NCBI RefSeq assembly: GCF_900608595.1
Contig: NZ_UWYY01000002.1
Coordinates: 310,001 to 374,000, forward strand
Direction: 5' to 3'
Length of the DNA: 64,000 nt
Source: Promicromonospora panici
GTDB lineage: Bacteria > Actinomycetota > Actinomycetes > Actinomycetales > Cellulomonadaceae
The position numbers and the translations under genes were made by a program. Positions 1-7,589 of the stretch are shown here, in pieces (positions within the stretch are counted from its first letter, which is position 1; every line of letters begins with the position of its first letter). Under the pieces are notes generated by a model that worked only from the letters and a program-made list of their open reading frames with translations, ran no database searches and had not been told where the DNA came from.

Positions 1-1287
1 GGAGCCGGTCGCTACCTCGTACGCCGTCTCGTCATGGGAGGCCAGGTCGATACCGCTGACCTCCGCCTCCTCGGAGATGCGCCAGCCCATGATGGCCTTG
101 AGCGCGTACGCGATGATCGCGGTGACGACGAAGCTGAACACGACGGCGATCAGCGCGGCGACGATCTGGGTGACGAGCTGCACGGCGCCGCCGCCGTAGA
201 ACAGGCCGTTGAGCGCTCCCTCCGGGTACCAGACGCCGAAGGACTCGGCGTTGTCGGTGGCGAAGAGACCGATCATGACGGTGCCGACGAGGCCACCGAC
301 CAGGTGCACGCCGACGACGTCGAGCGAGTCGTCGTAGCCGAACTTGTACTTCAGACCCACGGCGAGGGCGCAGAGGATGCCGGCCACGAGGCCGATGGCG
401 ATCGAGCCGTAGGTGTCGACAGCGGCGGCGGCCGGGGTGATGGCGACCAGGCCGGCAACAACACCGGAGGCGGCACCGAGCGTGGTGGGCGCGCCGTCAC
501 GGAACTTCTCGGTGGCCATCCAGGCCAGCATCGCGACGCCGGTCGCGACGAGGGTGTTCAGCCAGGCGCGGCCGGCGGTGCCGTCGGCAGCGAACTCCGA
601 GCCGGCGTTAAAGCCGAACCAGCCGAACCACAGGAGGGCGGCGCCGAGCATGACGAACGGCAGGTTGTGCGGACGCATGGCCACCGTGCCGAAGCCCTTG
701 CGCTTGCCGATGATCAGCGCGAGCGCCAGACCGGCGGCGCCGGCGTTGATGTGCACCACGGTGCCGCCGGCGAAGTCGATCGGGACCGACAGGGCCGTGG
801 CGATCGGGCCCTCGGGTCCGAGGAGGCCGCCGCCCCACACCATGTGCGCGACGGGGCTGTAGACCAGCGTGACCCACAGGGCGGCGAAGGCGATCCAGGT
901 GCCGAACTTCGCGCGGTCGGCGATGGCGCCGGAGATTAGGGCGACCGTGATGATCGCGAACGTGGCCTGGTAGCCCGCCGCGACGGTGGCGGGAACCCCG
1001 ACGGCGGCCATCAGGGACTCGGCGTCGGTGATCGCGAGGCCGAAGAAGTCCGCCGGGTTGCCGATGACGCCACCGATGTCGGTGCCGAAGGTCAGCGAGT
1101 AGCCGTAGAGCACCCAGATCAGACCGACGACGCCGATCGAGCTGAAGCTCATCATCATCATGTTGAGGACGCTCTTCCCGCGCACCATGCCGCCGTAGAA
1201 GAACGCCAGGCCCGGCGTCATCAGCAGCACGAGCGAGGAGGCCGTGATCATCCAGGCAGTGTTTCCACTGTCCAGTTCGAATTCCAT
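1..1287 (-). CDS. amt: Ammonium transporter Amt (3' end beyond window)
   Basis: Membrane channel of the Amt/MEP/Rh family that brings ammonium into the cell. The frame opens at ATG 1287 and runs off the left edge still open, giving 429 codons; the extreme C-terminus is missing. Family landmarks are visible: FFYGGMVRGKS near residue 30, FAGGTVVHINAG near 165 carrying the first pore histidine, and VHLVGG near 350 carrying the second. A purine-rich SD (GGGGAGAG) lies upstream of the ATG. It follows ftsY on the same strand. In many actinobacteria amt is followed by glnB, which would lie outside this window. Repeated GTNAC elements upstream suggest nitrogen control. Confidence 0.95.
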   Translation of the reverse strand, partial: MEFELDSGNTAWMITASSLVLLMTPGLAFFYGGMVRGKSVLNMMMMSFSSIGVVGLIWVLYGYSLTFGTDIGGVIGNPADFFGLAITDAESLMAAVGVPATVAAGYQATFAIITVALISGAIADRAKFGTWIAFAALWVTLVYSPVAHMVWGGGLLGPEGPIATALSVPIDFAGGTVVHINAGAAGLALALIIGKRKGFGTVAMRPHNLPFVMLGAALLWFGWFGFNAGSEFAADGTAGRAWLNTLVATGVAMLAWMATEKFRDGAPTTLGAASGVVAGLVAITPAAAAVDTYGSIAIGLVAGILCALAVGLKYKFGYDDSLDVVGVHLVGGLVGTVMIGLFATDNAESFGVWYPEGALNGLFYGGGAVQLVTQIVAALIAVVFSFVVTAIIAYALKAIMGWRISEEAEVSGIDLASHDETAYEVATGS

Positions 1288-1353
1288 CAGATGCCTCTCT
1301 CCCCGGACCGGTCCTCTTGACTCGGCCCACCGCGACTACCGTCGCGGGAAGGC

Positions 1354-1391
1354 GTTACGCGTGACCTGCACTGAGGTTACGAATACGTGAC
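1354..1391 (-). promoter_or_regulatory. Candidate GlnR-type box upstream of amt
   Basis: Read on the minus strand, GTCAC (1391-1387), six bases and GTAAC (1380-1376) fit the actinobacterial GlnR half-site pair GTNAC-N6-GNAAC. A second GTCAC (1365-1361) and GTAAC (1358-1354) follow, but with the wrong spacing. Placement ahead of an ammonium transporter makes nitrogen regulation plausible. Binding is inference. Confidence 0.45.
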
Positions 1392-1532
1392 GCAGGCGGG
1401 GAGAATGTAAACGTCTCATTTCGCGGTCGAATTGGGCTAAATATTCGGGCCAACCGTGATCTGATCGTGATTCGAGCGCGACGCGCCTGTGATGTCGTGC
1501 CACAAGCGGGAATCTTCTCACATATTGGACGG

Positions 1533-1549
1533 TTCCTCGGCGCGAGGAA
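1533..1549. terminator. Small hairpin downstream of ftsY
   Basis: TTCCTCG, three bases and CGAGGAA form a perfect 7-bp stem between the ftsY stop (1579) and the amt promoter region. There is no T run after it on the minus strand, so a terminator role is only suggested by position. Confidence 0.3.
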
Positions 1550-1578
1550 AAGCACTACATAATTCCCGCGCGCGAAAC

Positions 1579-2754
1579 CTATCCAAGAATGCCGTCGACG
1601 AACTCCTCGACGTCGAACGGCGCCAGATCGTCCGGTCCCTCACCGAGGCCGATGAGCTTGACCGGCACGCCGAGCTCCCGCTGCACCTGCACCACGATCC
1701 CGCCCTTGGCGGTGCCGTCCAGCTTGGTCAGCACGATGCCCGTGACGCCGGCGACCTCCGCGAAGACGCGCGCCTGCGAGAGCCCGTTCTGCCCGGTCGT
1801 CGCGTCCAGCACCAGCAGCACCTCGCTCGGCGCGGCGACCTTGCTGGAGACCCGCACGATCTTGCCGAGCTCGTCCATGAGGCCGGCCTTGTTCTGCAGG
1901 CGCCCCGCGGTGTCCACGAGCACGACGTCGATCTTCTCGTCGCGCCCGCGCGCGACGGCCTCGAACGCGACGGACGCCGGGTCCGCGCCCTCACGGTCGG
2001 AGCGCACCGTCGGCACGCCCACCCGGTTGCCCCACGTGGTGAGCTGGTCGGCAGCCGCGGCGCGGAAGGTGTCGGCGGCGCCGAGCACGACGCTGCGGCC
2101 GTCCGCCACGAGCACCCGGGCGAGCTTGCCGACCGTCGTCGTCTTGCCGGTGCCGTTCACACCGACCACGAGGGTCACGGCGGGCAGGTGCGTGCCGTCC
2201 GCGGTGGTGCTCGGCTCGGTCTTGAGCGTCCGGTCCAGGCCCGGCTCCAGGAGCGTCACGAGCTCGGAGCGCAGCAGGTCGCGTACGGCGACGGGCTCAC
2301 GCACGCCGAGCACGCGGACCTTGGTGCGCAGTGCGTCCAGCAGCTCCGTGGTCGGGCCGGCGCCGACGTCCGCGAGGAGCAGCTCCTCCTCGATCTCGTC
2401 CCAGTCGTCCTCGGTGAGCGCGTCCCGGGACAGGACGGACAGCAGCCGGGCGCCCAGCGGCGAACCCGAGCGCGCGAGGCGGTCGCGGAGCCGCACCAGG
2501 CGGCCGGCGGTGGGCGCGGGGGTCTCGACGGCTTCGCGGGGTGGAGCCGGGGCCTCGACCGGTGCCCCACCAGCCGCGTCCGTCGACACCTCCGGCTCGA
2601 CCGCCACCTCCGGCGCACGCTCGACGGTCGCCTGACCGCCGCCCTGGTCCTGGCCGCGCCTCCGGCGTCGGGCGACGAGGAGTCCGGCGATGCCGCCACC
2701 GCCCGCGAGGACGACGACGGCGGAGATGATCTCGATCCAGGGAAGCTCGTTCAC
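1579..2754 (-). CDS. ftsY: Signal recognition particle receptor FtsY
   Basis: GTPase receptor that docks SRP-ribosome complexes at the membrane for co-translational insertion. The 391-residue protein opens with a hydrophobic helix (about residues 8-27) followed by an arginine run. An acidic, Ala/Pro-rich A domain and then the NG domain follow. GTPase motifs are complete: GVNGTGKTT near residue 198, DTFRAAA, DTAGR near 280, TKLD near 342 and a closing GLGEGPDDL. The start is GTG 2754, since the ATG at 2770 is out of frame. smc and ftsY are near neighbours in many bacteria; here a plus-strand iron-uptake operon and a small membrane gene separate them. Confidence 0.97.
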   Translation of the reverse strand: MNELPWIEIISAVVVLAGGGGIAGLLVARRRRRGQDQGGGQATVERAPEVAVEPEVSTDAAGGAPVEAPAPPREAVETPAPTAGRLVRLRDRLARSGSPLGARLLSVLSRDALTEDDWDEIEEELLLADVGAGPTTELLDALRTKVRVLGVREPVAVRDLLRSELVTLLEPGLDRTLKTEPSTTADGTHLPAVTLVVGVNGTGKTTTVGKLARVLVADGRSVVLGAADTFRAAAADQLTTWGNRVGVPTVRSDREGADPASVAFEAVARGRDEKIDVVLVDTAGRLQNKAGLMDELGKIVRVSSKVAAPSEVLLVLDATTGQNGLSQARVFAEVAGVTGIVLTKLDGTAKGGIVVQVQRELGVPVKLIGLGEGPDDLAPFDVEEFVDGILG

Positions 2755-2824
2755 GCCCAGATTCTTTCATCCCGCGGACGGGGTGCGGGAGCCGGTGCGA
2801 CGGCGTCCGGCAACCGAGCCCTGC

Positions 2825-2838
2825 TTAGGCTTGCCTAA
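2825..2838 (+). promoter_or_regulatory. DtxR/IdeR-type iron box
   Basis: TTAGGC, TT and GCCTAA form a palindrome matching the core of the actinobacterial DtxR/IdeR operator (TTAGGTTAGSCTAACC type). It lies about 105 bases ahead of the siderophore-binding protein start, where iron-dependent repression of the following ABC operon is expected. Confidence 0.75.
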
Positions 2839-2942
2839 TTCGCGAGTGTAGGGTGACGTGGCCGCGCGGGAACGAGCCTGAAGCCCGCGCCGGCCCGGAA
2901 CCACGGCCGTGCGCGGCCGTCACCACAGACAGAGGAACAACC

Positions 2943-3992
2943 ATGCCCCGCGCAGTTTCCGCGACCGTCGCCGCCCTCGTCCTGGGCGCCGCTCTGCTCA
3001 CCGGCTGCGGCCCGACGGACGACTCCGGCACCGGCGACAACAAGTCGAACGTCGCCACCGGCCAGGAGGGGTTCGCGGACGTCCGCGAGCTCGCCGCCCA
3101 GCTCGGCACCGATGCCGCCCCCGGCGAGTTCCCCCGCACCGTGCGCAACCTCGTGGCCAACGAGGAGGTCGGCGAGACCGAGATCCCGGCCAAGCCGGAG
3201 CGCGTCGTCGTGCTCGACACGGGCGAGCTGGACAACATGGCTGCCCTGGGCATCGAGCCGGTCGGCATCGCCCACCCGGCCGACGTCGGCATGGCGCCCG
3301 ACTACCTGGACGTCGGCGACGCCGTCGACCTGGGCGCCTACGACGCCCTCGACCTCGAGCAGATCAAGAACCTCGAGCCGGACCTCATTCTCGGCACGTC
3401 GCTGCGGATCGACGACGACGAGCTCAAGCGCAAGCTGCAGGAGATCGCGCCGACCGTGCTCGCGCCGCGCCCCGGCGTCCTGTGGAAGGAGAACTTTCTC
3501 CTGAACGCGGCCGCCGTCGGCGAGGAGGAGCGCGCCCAGGAGCTGCTGGACGCCTACGAGGAGCGCGCGGCCGAGGTCGGCGCCGCCGTCACCGAGGCGA
3601 ACGGCGGGACCGCCCCGACCATCTCCATGCTGCGCTTCATGGCGGGGCAGATCCGGCTGTACGCGAACGACTCGTTCATCGGCATCGTCCTCGCCGATGC
3701 CGGGCTGCCCCGGCCCGAGACCGAGGACATCGCCGACCTCGCCGTGGAGATCTCGGCGGAGGAGATCACCCTCGCCGAGGGCGACTGGCTGCTGTGGGGC
3801 ACCTACGGCGAGCCCGACTCGACCGAGCAGGCGGCGGTCGTCGACGGCCCCCTGTGGGACCAGGTCCCCGCGGTGGCGAACCGCGGCGTCGTGCGGGAGG
3901 TGCCGGACGAGACCTGGTACCTGGGTCTGGGTGTGGCGGGGGCCGAGCTGGTCCTCGACGACCTGGAAGCCATCGCCGCCGACCAGCGGTGA
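2943..3992 (+). CDS. Iron-siderophore ABC transporter, substrate-binding lipoprotein
   Basis: Extracellular lipoprotein (349 aa) that captures a ferric siderophore and delivers it to the membrane permeases that follow. ATG 2943 is chosen because it opens directly on a signal peptide ending in the lipobox LLTGC (Cys22), with an AGAGGAAC ribosome site just upstream. The frame is open earlier, but without signal features. A class III binding-protein fold is indicated by KPERVVVLDTGELDNMAALG near residue 80 and two similar lobes. It is the first gene of a four-gene operon behind an iron box. The siderophore type cannot be told from sequence. Confidence 0.9.
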   Translation: MPRAVSATVAALVLGAALLTGCGPTDDSGTGDNKSNVATGQEGFADVRELAAQLGTDAAPGEFPRTVRNLVANEEVGETEIPAKPERVVVLDTGELDNMAALGIEPVGIAHPADVGMAPDYLDVGDAVDLGAYDALDLEQIKNLEPDLILGTSLRIDDDELKRKLQEIAPTVLAPRPGVLWKENFLLNAAAVGEEERAQELLDAYEERAAEVGAAVTEANGGTAPTISMLRFMAGQIRLYANDSFIGIVLADAGLPRPETEDIADLAVEISAEEITLAEGDWLLWGTYGEPDSTEQAAVVDGPLWDQVPAVANRGVVREVPDETWYLGLGVAGAELVLDDLEAIAADQR

Positions 3993-5008
3993 GCGCACCC
4001 CGGACCCTTCCGGCGAGCAGGACCGCACTCACCGCGGTCCTGCTCGGCGCGCTCGTCCTGCTCGCGGTCGCCACGCTCGCCAGCGTGACCGTCGGCACCC
4101 GGGTACTGTCCCCGGCCGAGACCTTCGCCGGCCTGCTGGGCCACGAGGGCGTGGCCGCGACGGTCATCTGGGAGCTGCGGCTGCCCCGGACCCTGCTCGG
4201 CCTGCTGGTCGGGTGCGCGCTGGGGGTGGCGGGGGTGCTCGCGCAGGCGGTGACCCGCAATCCCCTGGCCGACCCCGGCCTGCTCGGCATCTCCGCCGGA
4301 GGCGCTGTGGCCGTGGTGGCGGGCAGTGCCTTCCTGGGCCTCGGCGCGGGGATCCCCCGCGTGCTGCTCGCACTGGCTGGCGCGGCACTGGCCACGGCCG
4401 CCGTGTACCTGTTCGCGAGCCGTTCGCCCGAGGGGCTCACGCCCGTGAACATGACGCTCGCCGGGATGGCCATGACCGCCTTCCTCGCCGCGGCCGTCTC
4501 GGCGACCGTGCTGCTCAGCGCGTCCACCATGGACCAGTACCGGTTCTGGGTCGTGGGGGCGCTCGACCTGCCCGATCCCGCGGTGCTGCTGCCCGCGATC
4601 CCGCCGGCCGTGGCGGGCGCGATCCTCGCGATGGTCGTGTCCGGCTCGCTCAACGCCCTGGCCCTGGGCGACGACACGGCAGCGGCGCTCGGCGTCGCCG
4701 TCGTGCGCACGCGGCTGCTCGCGGGCGCGGCAGTGGTGCTGCTGTCGGGCACGGCGGTGGCCCTGGCCGGGCCCATCGCGTTCGTGGGTTTGGTCATCCC
4801 GCACATCGCCAGGGCCCTGGTGGGTACCGACGTGCGCCGCGTGCTCGCCCTCTCGGCCGTGCTCGGGCCGCTGCTGCTGGTCACGGCCGACGTCGTGGGC
4901 CGCCTGGTCGCCCGCCCCGCCGAGGTGCAGGTAGGCGTCGTGACGGCGCTGCTGGGCACCCCGTTCTTCATCTGGCTGACCCGCCGCGCGAAGGAGCGTG
5001 CCCAGTGA
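3989..5008 (+). CDS. Iron-siderophore ABC transporter permease (FecCD family)
   Basis: Integral membrane half of the ferric-siderophore importer, 339 aa. The GTG start at 3989 overlaps the stop of the binding protein (GTGA), so translation is coupled. FecCD landmarks are present: WELRLPRTLLGLLVG near residue 55, TRNPLADPGLLGISAG near 85 and GPIAFVGLVIPHIAR near 265, which contacts the ATPase. About nine to ten hydrophobic helices are visible. It should pair with the next permease as a heterodimer, as FepD does with FepG. Confidence 0.92.
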   Translation: MSAPRTLPASRTALTAVLLGALVLLAVATLASVTVGTRVLSPAETFAGLLGHEGVAATVIWELRLPRTLLGLLVGCALGVAGVLAQAVTRNPLADPGLLGISAGGAVAVVAGSAFLGLGAGIPRVLLALAGAALATAAVYLFASRSPEGLTPVNMTLAGMAMTAFLAAAVSATVLLSASTMDQYRFWVVGALDLPDPAVLLPAIPPAVAGAILAMVVSGSLNALALGDDTAAALGVAVVRTRLLAGAAVVLLSGTAVALAGPIAFVGLVIPHIARALVGTDVRRVLALSAVLGPLLLVTADVVGRLVARPAEVQVGVVTALLGTPFFIWLTRRAKERAQ

Positions 5009-6075
5009 TCGCCGCCCCGCCGCGCACCAGGCGTTCGCCGCGAGCCCTGCGCTCCCTGCTCCCCCGGCCGCGGCCCCGGAGCCGGGTGGTCGCCGCCGTC
5101 CTCGGCGCGTGGCTGTTCCTGGTCGTCGTGACCGCCGTCGCCCTGAGCCTCGGCGACGAGGCCACGTCACCCGCGGCGCTGTGGGCGGCGCTCCAGGGCC
5201 GCGGGCCGGAGAACACCGTGTACGCGGTGCTCGAGGTCCGGCTGCCCCGAGTGGTCCTGGCCATGGTCGTGGGCGCCGCCTTCGGCGTGTCCGGCGGGCT
5301 CAGCCAGAGCGTGCTGCGCAACCCGCTGGCCAGCCCCGACGTCCTCGGCATCAGCGCGGGCGCCTCGGTGGCGGTCGTCGCCGTCATCGCCATCGGCTCG
5401 CTGGGCGGGCCCGTCGGCGTCGTCCCGGTCCCGGTCGCCGCCCTGGTGGGCGGGCTCGGCGCGGCCGCACTGATCGCGCTGCTCGCCCTGGGCGGCGCCC
5501 TGCGCGGCCGCCGCATCCTCCTGGTCGGCATCGCGCTGTCCGCCGCGCTCACCGCGCTGACGCAGTTCCTGCTGACCCGCATCGACGTCTACGACGCGCA
5601 GCGCTCGGCGGCCTGGCTCACCGGCAGCCTGAACGCGCGCGGCTGGGGCGAGGCCATGCCGGTGCTCGTCGGCGTGGCGGTGCTGGTGCCCGCCGCCCTC
5701 GTGCTGGCCCATACCAACCGCGCCCTCCTCTTCGAGGACGACGTCGTGGCCGGCTGGGGCGTCCGGCCGGGTCGCGCCCGTGCCGTGCTGCTGGTGATCG
5801 CGGTCTGCCTGGCGGCGCTCGCCACGTCGGCGGCCGGCCCCGTGGCGTTCGTCGCGCTGGTCTCGGGGCAGGTGGCGCGTCGGCTCGCCGCCGTCCCCGA
5901 CATCCCGCCGCTCCTGGCGGGCGCCGCCGGCGCCTCGCTCGTGCTGGTGGCGGACACCGTCGCCCGCACCGCGCTGCCGTCCCAGCTTCCCGTGGGCGTG
6001 CTGACCGGGCTGGTCGGCGCGCCCTACCTGCTGTACCTGCTGCAGCGCCGCCGCTCCACGAGAGGGACCCCCTGA
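5005..6075 (+). CDS. Iron-siderophore ABC transporter permease (FecCD family)
   Basis: Second FecCD permease (356 aa) of the siderophore importer. GTG 5005 overlaps the previous stop (GTGA). The first 25 residues are a very basic cytoplasmic stretch rich in Arg and Pro, longer than in its partner. It is followed by LEVRLPRVVLAMVVG, LRNPLASPDVLGISAG and GPVAFVALVSGQVARRL. The last of these departs from the usual GFVGLIVPH form: the Pro-His pair is replaced by Ser-Gly-Gln. This is common in the FepG-like partner, so I do not read it as loss of function. Confidence 0.9.
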   Translation: MIAAPPRTRRSPRALRSLLPRPRPRSRVVAAVLGAWLFLVVVTAVALSLGDEATSPAALWAALQGRGPENTVYAVLEVRLPRVVLAMVVGAAFGVSGGLSQSVLRNPLASPDVLGISAGASVAVVAVIAIGSLGGPVGVVPVPVAALVGGLGAAALIALLALGGALRGRRILLVGIALSAALTALTQFLLTRIDVYDAQRSAAWLTGSLNARGWGEAMPVLVGVAVLVPAALVLAHTNRALLFEDDVVAGWGVRPGRARAVLLVIAVCLAALATSAAGPVAFVALVSGQVARRLAAVPDIPPLLAGAAGASLVLVADTVARTALPSQLPVGVLTGLVGAPYLLYLLQRRRSTRGTP

Positions 6076-6884
6076 TGAACACGGTCATCACGTCCGACGC
6101 CCGCCTGCGGGCCGACGCCGTCAACCTTGGCTACGGCGACCGGGCCGTGGTGCGGGAGCTGTCGCTCGACGTGCCCGACCAGAAGGTCACCGTCATCGTC
6201 GGGCCCAACGCGTGCGGCAAGTCGACCCTGCTGCGCGGCCTCGCCCGCCTCCTGCCGCCGGCGAGCGGGACCGTGCTCCTGGATGGTCGGGCCATCTCGG
6301 AGCTGCCGACCCGCGAGGTGGCGCGCGTCATGGGCATGCTGCCGCAGTCGCCCGTCTCGCCCGAGGGGATCACGGTGCGGGACCTCGTCTCCCGAGGACG
6401 GCACCCGCACCAGAGCTGGTGGCACCAGTGGGGCGAGTCCGACACGGAGGCGGTGGCGGACGCGCTGCGTGCCACCGGCACCGAAGAGCTGGCCGGGCGG
6501 GACGTGGACGAGCTGTCCGGCGGGCAGCGCCAGCGGGCCTGGATCGCGATGGCGGTCGCCCAGCGCACCGACCTGCTGCTCCTCGACGAGCCGACGACGT
6601 ACCTCGACATGGCCCACCAGCTGGACGTCCTGGAGCTGGTCGCCACGCTCAACCGGGATCACGGCCGGACGGTGGTCATGGTGCTGCACGACCTCAACCT
6701 CGCGTGCCGCTACGCCCACCACATCGTCGCCATGCGCGACGGCGAGATCGTCGCGGAGGGCGCGCCCGCCGAGGTGGTCACGGCGGACCTCCTGCGCGAC
6801 GTGTTCTCGGTCGAGGCGTCGATCCTCGCGGATCCGCTCAGCGGGACGCCGGTGATCGTCTCGCACCGGACGGTGCAGGGCTGA
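6075..6884 (+). CDS. Iron-siderophore ABC transporter ATP-binding protein
   Basis: Cytoplasmic ATPase (269 aa) energising the two FecCD permeases. ATG 6075 shares one base with the upstream stop (TGATG). Motifs are intact: Walker A GPNACGKST (residues 43-51), Q-loop in MLPQSP, signature LSGGQRQR near 148, Walker B LLLLDEPT with D-loop TYLDMAHQ, and switch His in VLHDLNLA. It is the last gene of the operon. It ends 30 bases before a convergent minus-strand gene, with a hairpin at the junction. Confidence 0.95.
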   Translation: MNTVITSDARLRADAVNLGYGDRAVVRELSLDVPDQKVTVIVGPNACGKSTLLRGLARLLPPASGTVLLDGRAISELPTREVARVMGMLPQSPVSPEGITVRDLVSRGRHPHQSWWHQWGESDTEAVADALRATGTEELAGRDVDELSGGQRQRAWIAMAVAQRTDLLLLDEPTTYLDMAHQLDVLELVATLNRDHGRTVVMVLHDLNLACRYAHHIVAMRDGEIVAEGAPAEVVTADLLRDVFSVEASILADPLSGTPVIVSHRTVQG

Positions 6885-6891
6885 CCGCGCG

Positions 6892-6935
6892 CCGGCCGGG
6901 ACCTGCGCGAGCGGCTAGCTCGCGGCCTGGGCCGG
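6892..6935. terminator. Hairpin at a convergent gene junction
   Basis: CGCGAGC (6906-6912) pairs with GCTCGCG (6918-6924) across a 5-base loop. CCGGCC and GGCCGG extend the stem after an internal mismatch. It sits where the siderophore operon and the minus-strand membrane gene meet and overlaps the stop of the latter. No T tract follows in either direction. Confidence 0.4.
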
Positions 6936-7445
6936 GCCCTGGTCCGCCGGCGGCTCCTGCGAGATCTTCTGCACGCTCTGCACCGGACGCACCGCCCGTA
7001 GCTGGCCAGGAACGCGGTTGACCGGCTTGAGCGGGACCGTGCCGAGCGGCACGTGCAGCGTCTTCTGCGCCTGGTCCCGCGCGCGGTTCAGGACGTCGGT
7101 CAGCTCCTCGGCGTCGACGTAGCCGGGCTTGGACTCGATGGTCGCGGCAAAGAACTCGGACATCCCCATGTCCACCGGCTTGGTGTCGGGCTTGATCACG
7201 GGCGGCTTACCGACCCAGACGGACGGGGCGCCTACTGCGTGCGTCGCGACCGCGGAGGCGCCGCGCCGGCGGCCGTCCCGGCGCCTCTTCACGTCACCGC
7301 GCAGTTGAGCGAGGCCGGACCTGAACCACTGGACGAACGAGACCTGCTCGGCCTTGTTCGTGGGCGCGTCCATCTGGCTGGCCACGACGAAGACACCCAC
7401 CGCCAGGACCAGGCACACCACGAGCAGAATGACCGACCACCACAT
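6915..7445 (-). CDS. Hypothetical single-pass membrane protein
   Basis: Function unknown. Starting at ATG 7445 the 176-residue product begins with MWWSVILLVVC and one long hydrophobic helix (residues 2-24). A basic linker (KRRRDGRRR) and a polar region follow, with a conserved-looking SEFFAATIESKPGYVDAEELTDVLNRA segment near residues 95-125. The C-terminus is low complexity, rich in Pro, Gln and Ala. An upstream GTG at 7514 stays in frame, but would add a poorly hydrophobic extension. CACAAT six bases before the ATG suggests a leaderless transcript. It sits directly downstream of smc on the same strand. Confidence 0.6.
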   Translation of the reverse strand: MWWSVILLVVCLVLAVGVFVVASQMDAPTNKAEQVSFVQWFRSGLAQLRGDVKRRRDGRRRGASAVATHAVGAPSVWVGKPPVIKPDTKPVDMGMSEFFAATIESKPGYVDAEELTDVLNRARDQAQKTLHVPLGTVPLKPVNRVPGQLRAVRPVQSVQKISQEPPADQGPAQAAS

Positions 7446-7589
7446 AGGGCTATTGTGTCGTGTCTTGTCCGGTCGTGCCGCGCAGACGACCGCGACACGC
7501 CGCGCAACACGCACGGTTTCGCGAGGAGAAATCTCTCACACCTGCAGTTTCCCGGCCGTGGCGTGCGGAAAATCACCCGCTGGGACGTC

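Noticed and set aside
2909..5008. A 699-codon fusion upstream of the first siderophore permease
   Set aside because: The extension is the wrong frame of the binding-protein gene. GTG 3989 overlapping the binding-protein stop is the natural start.
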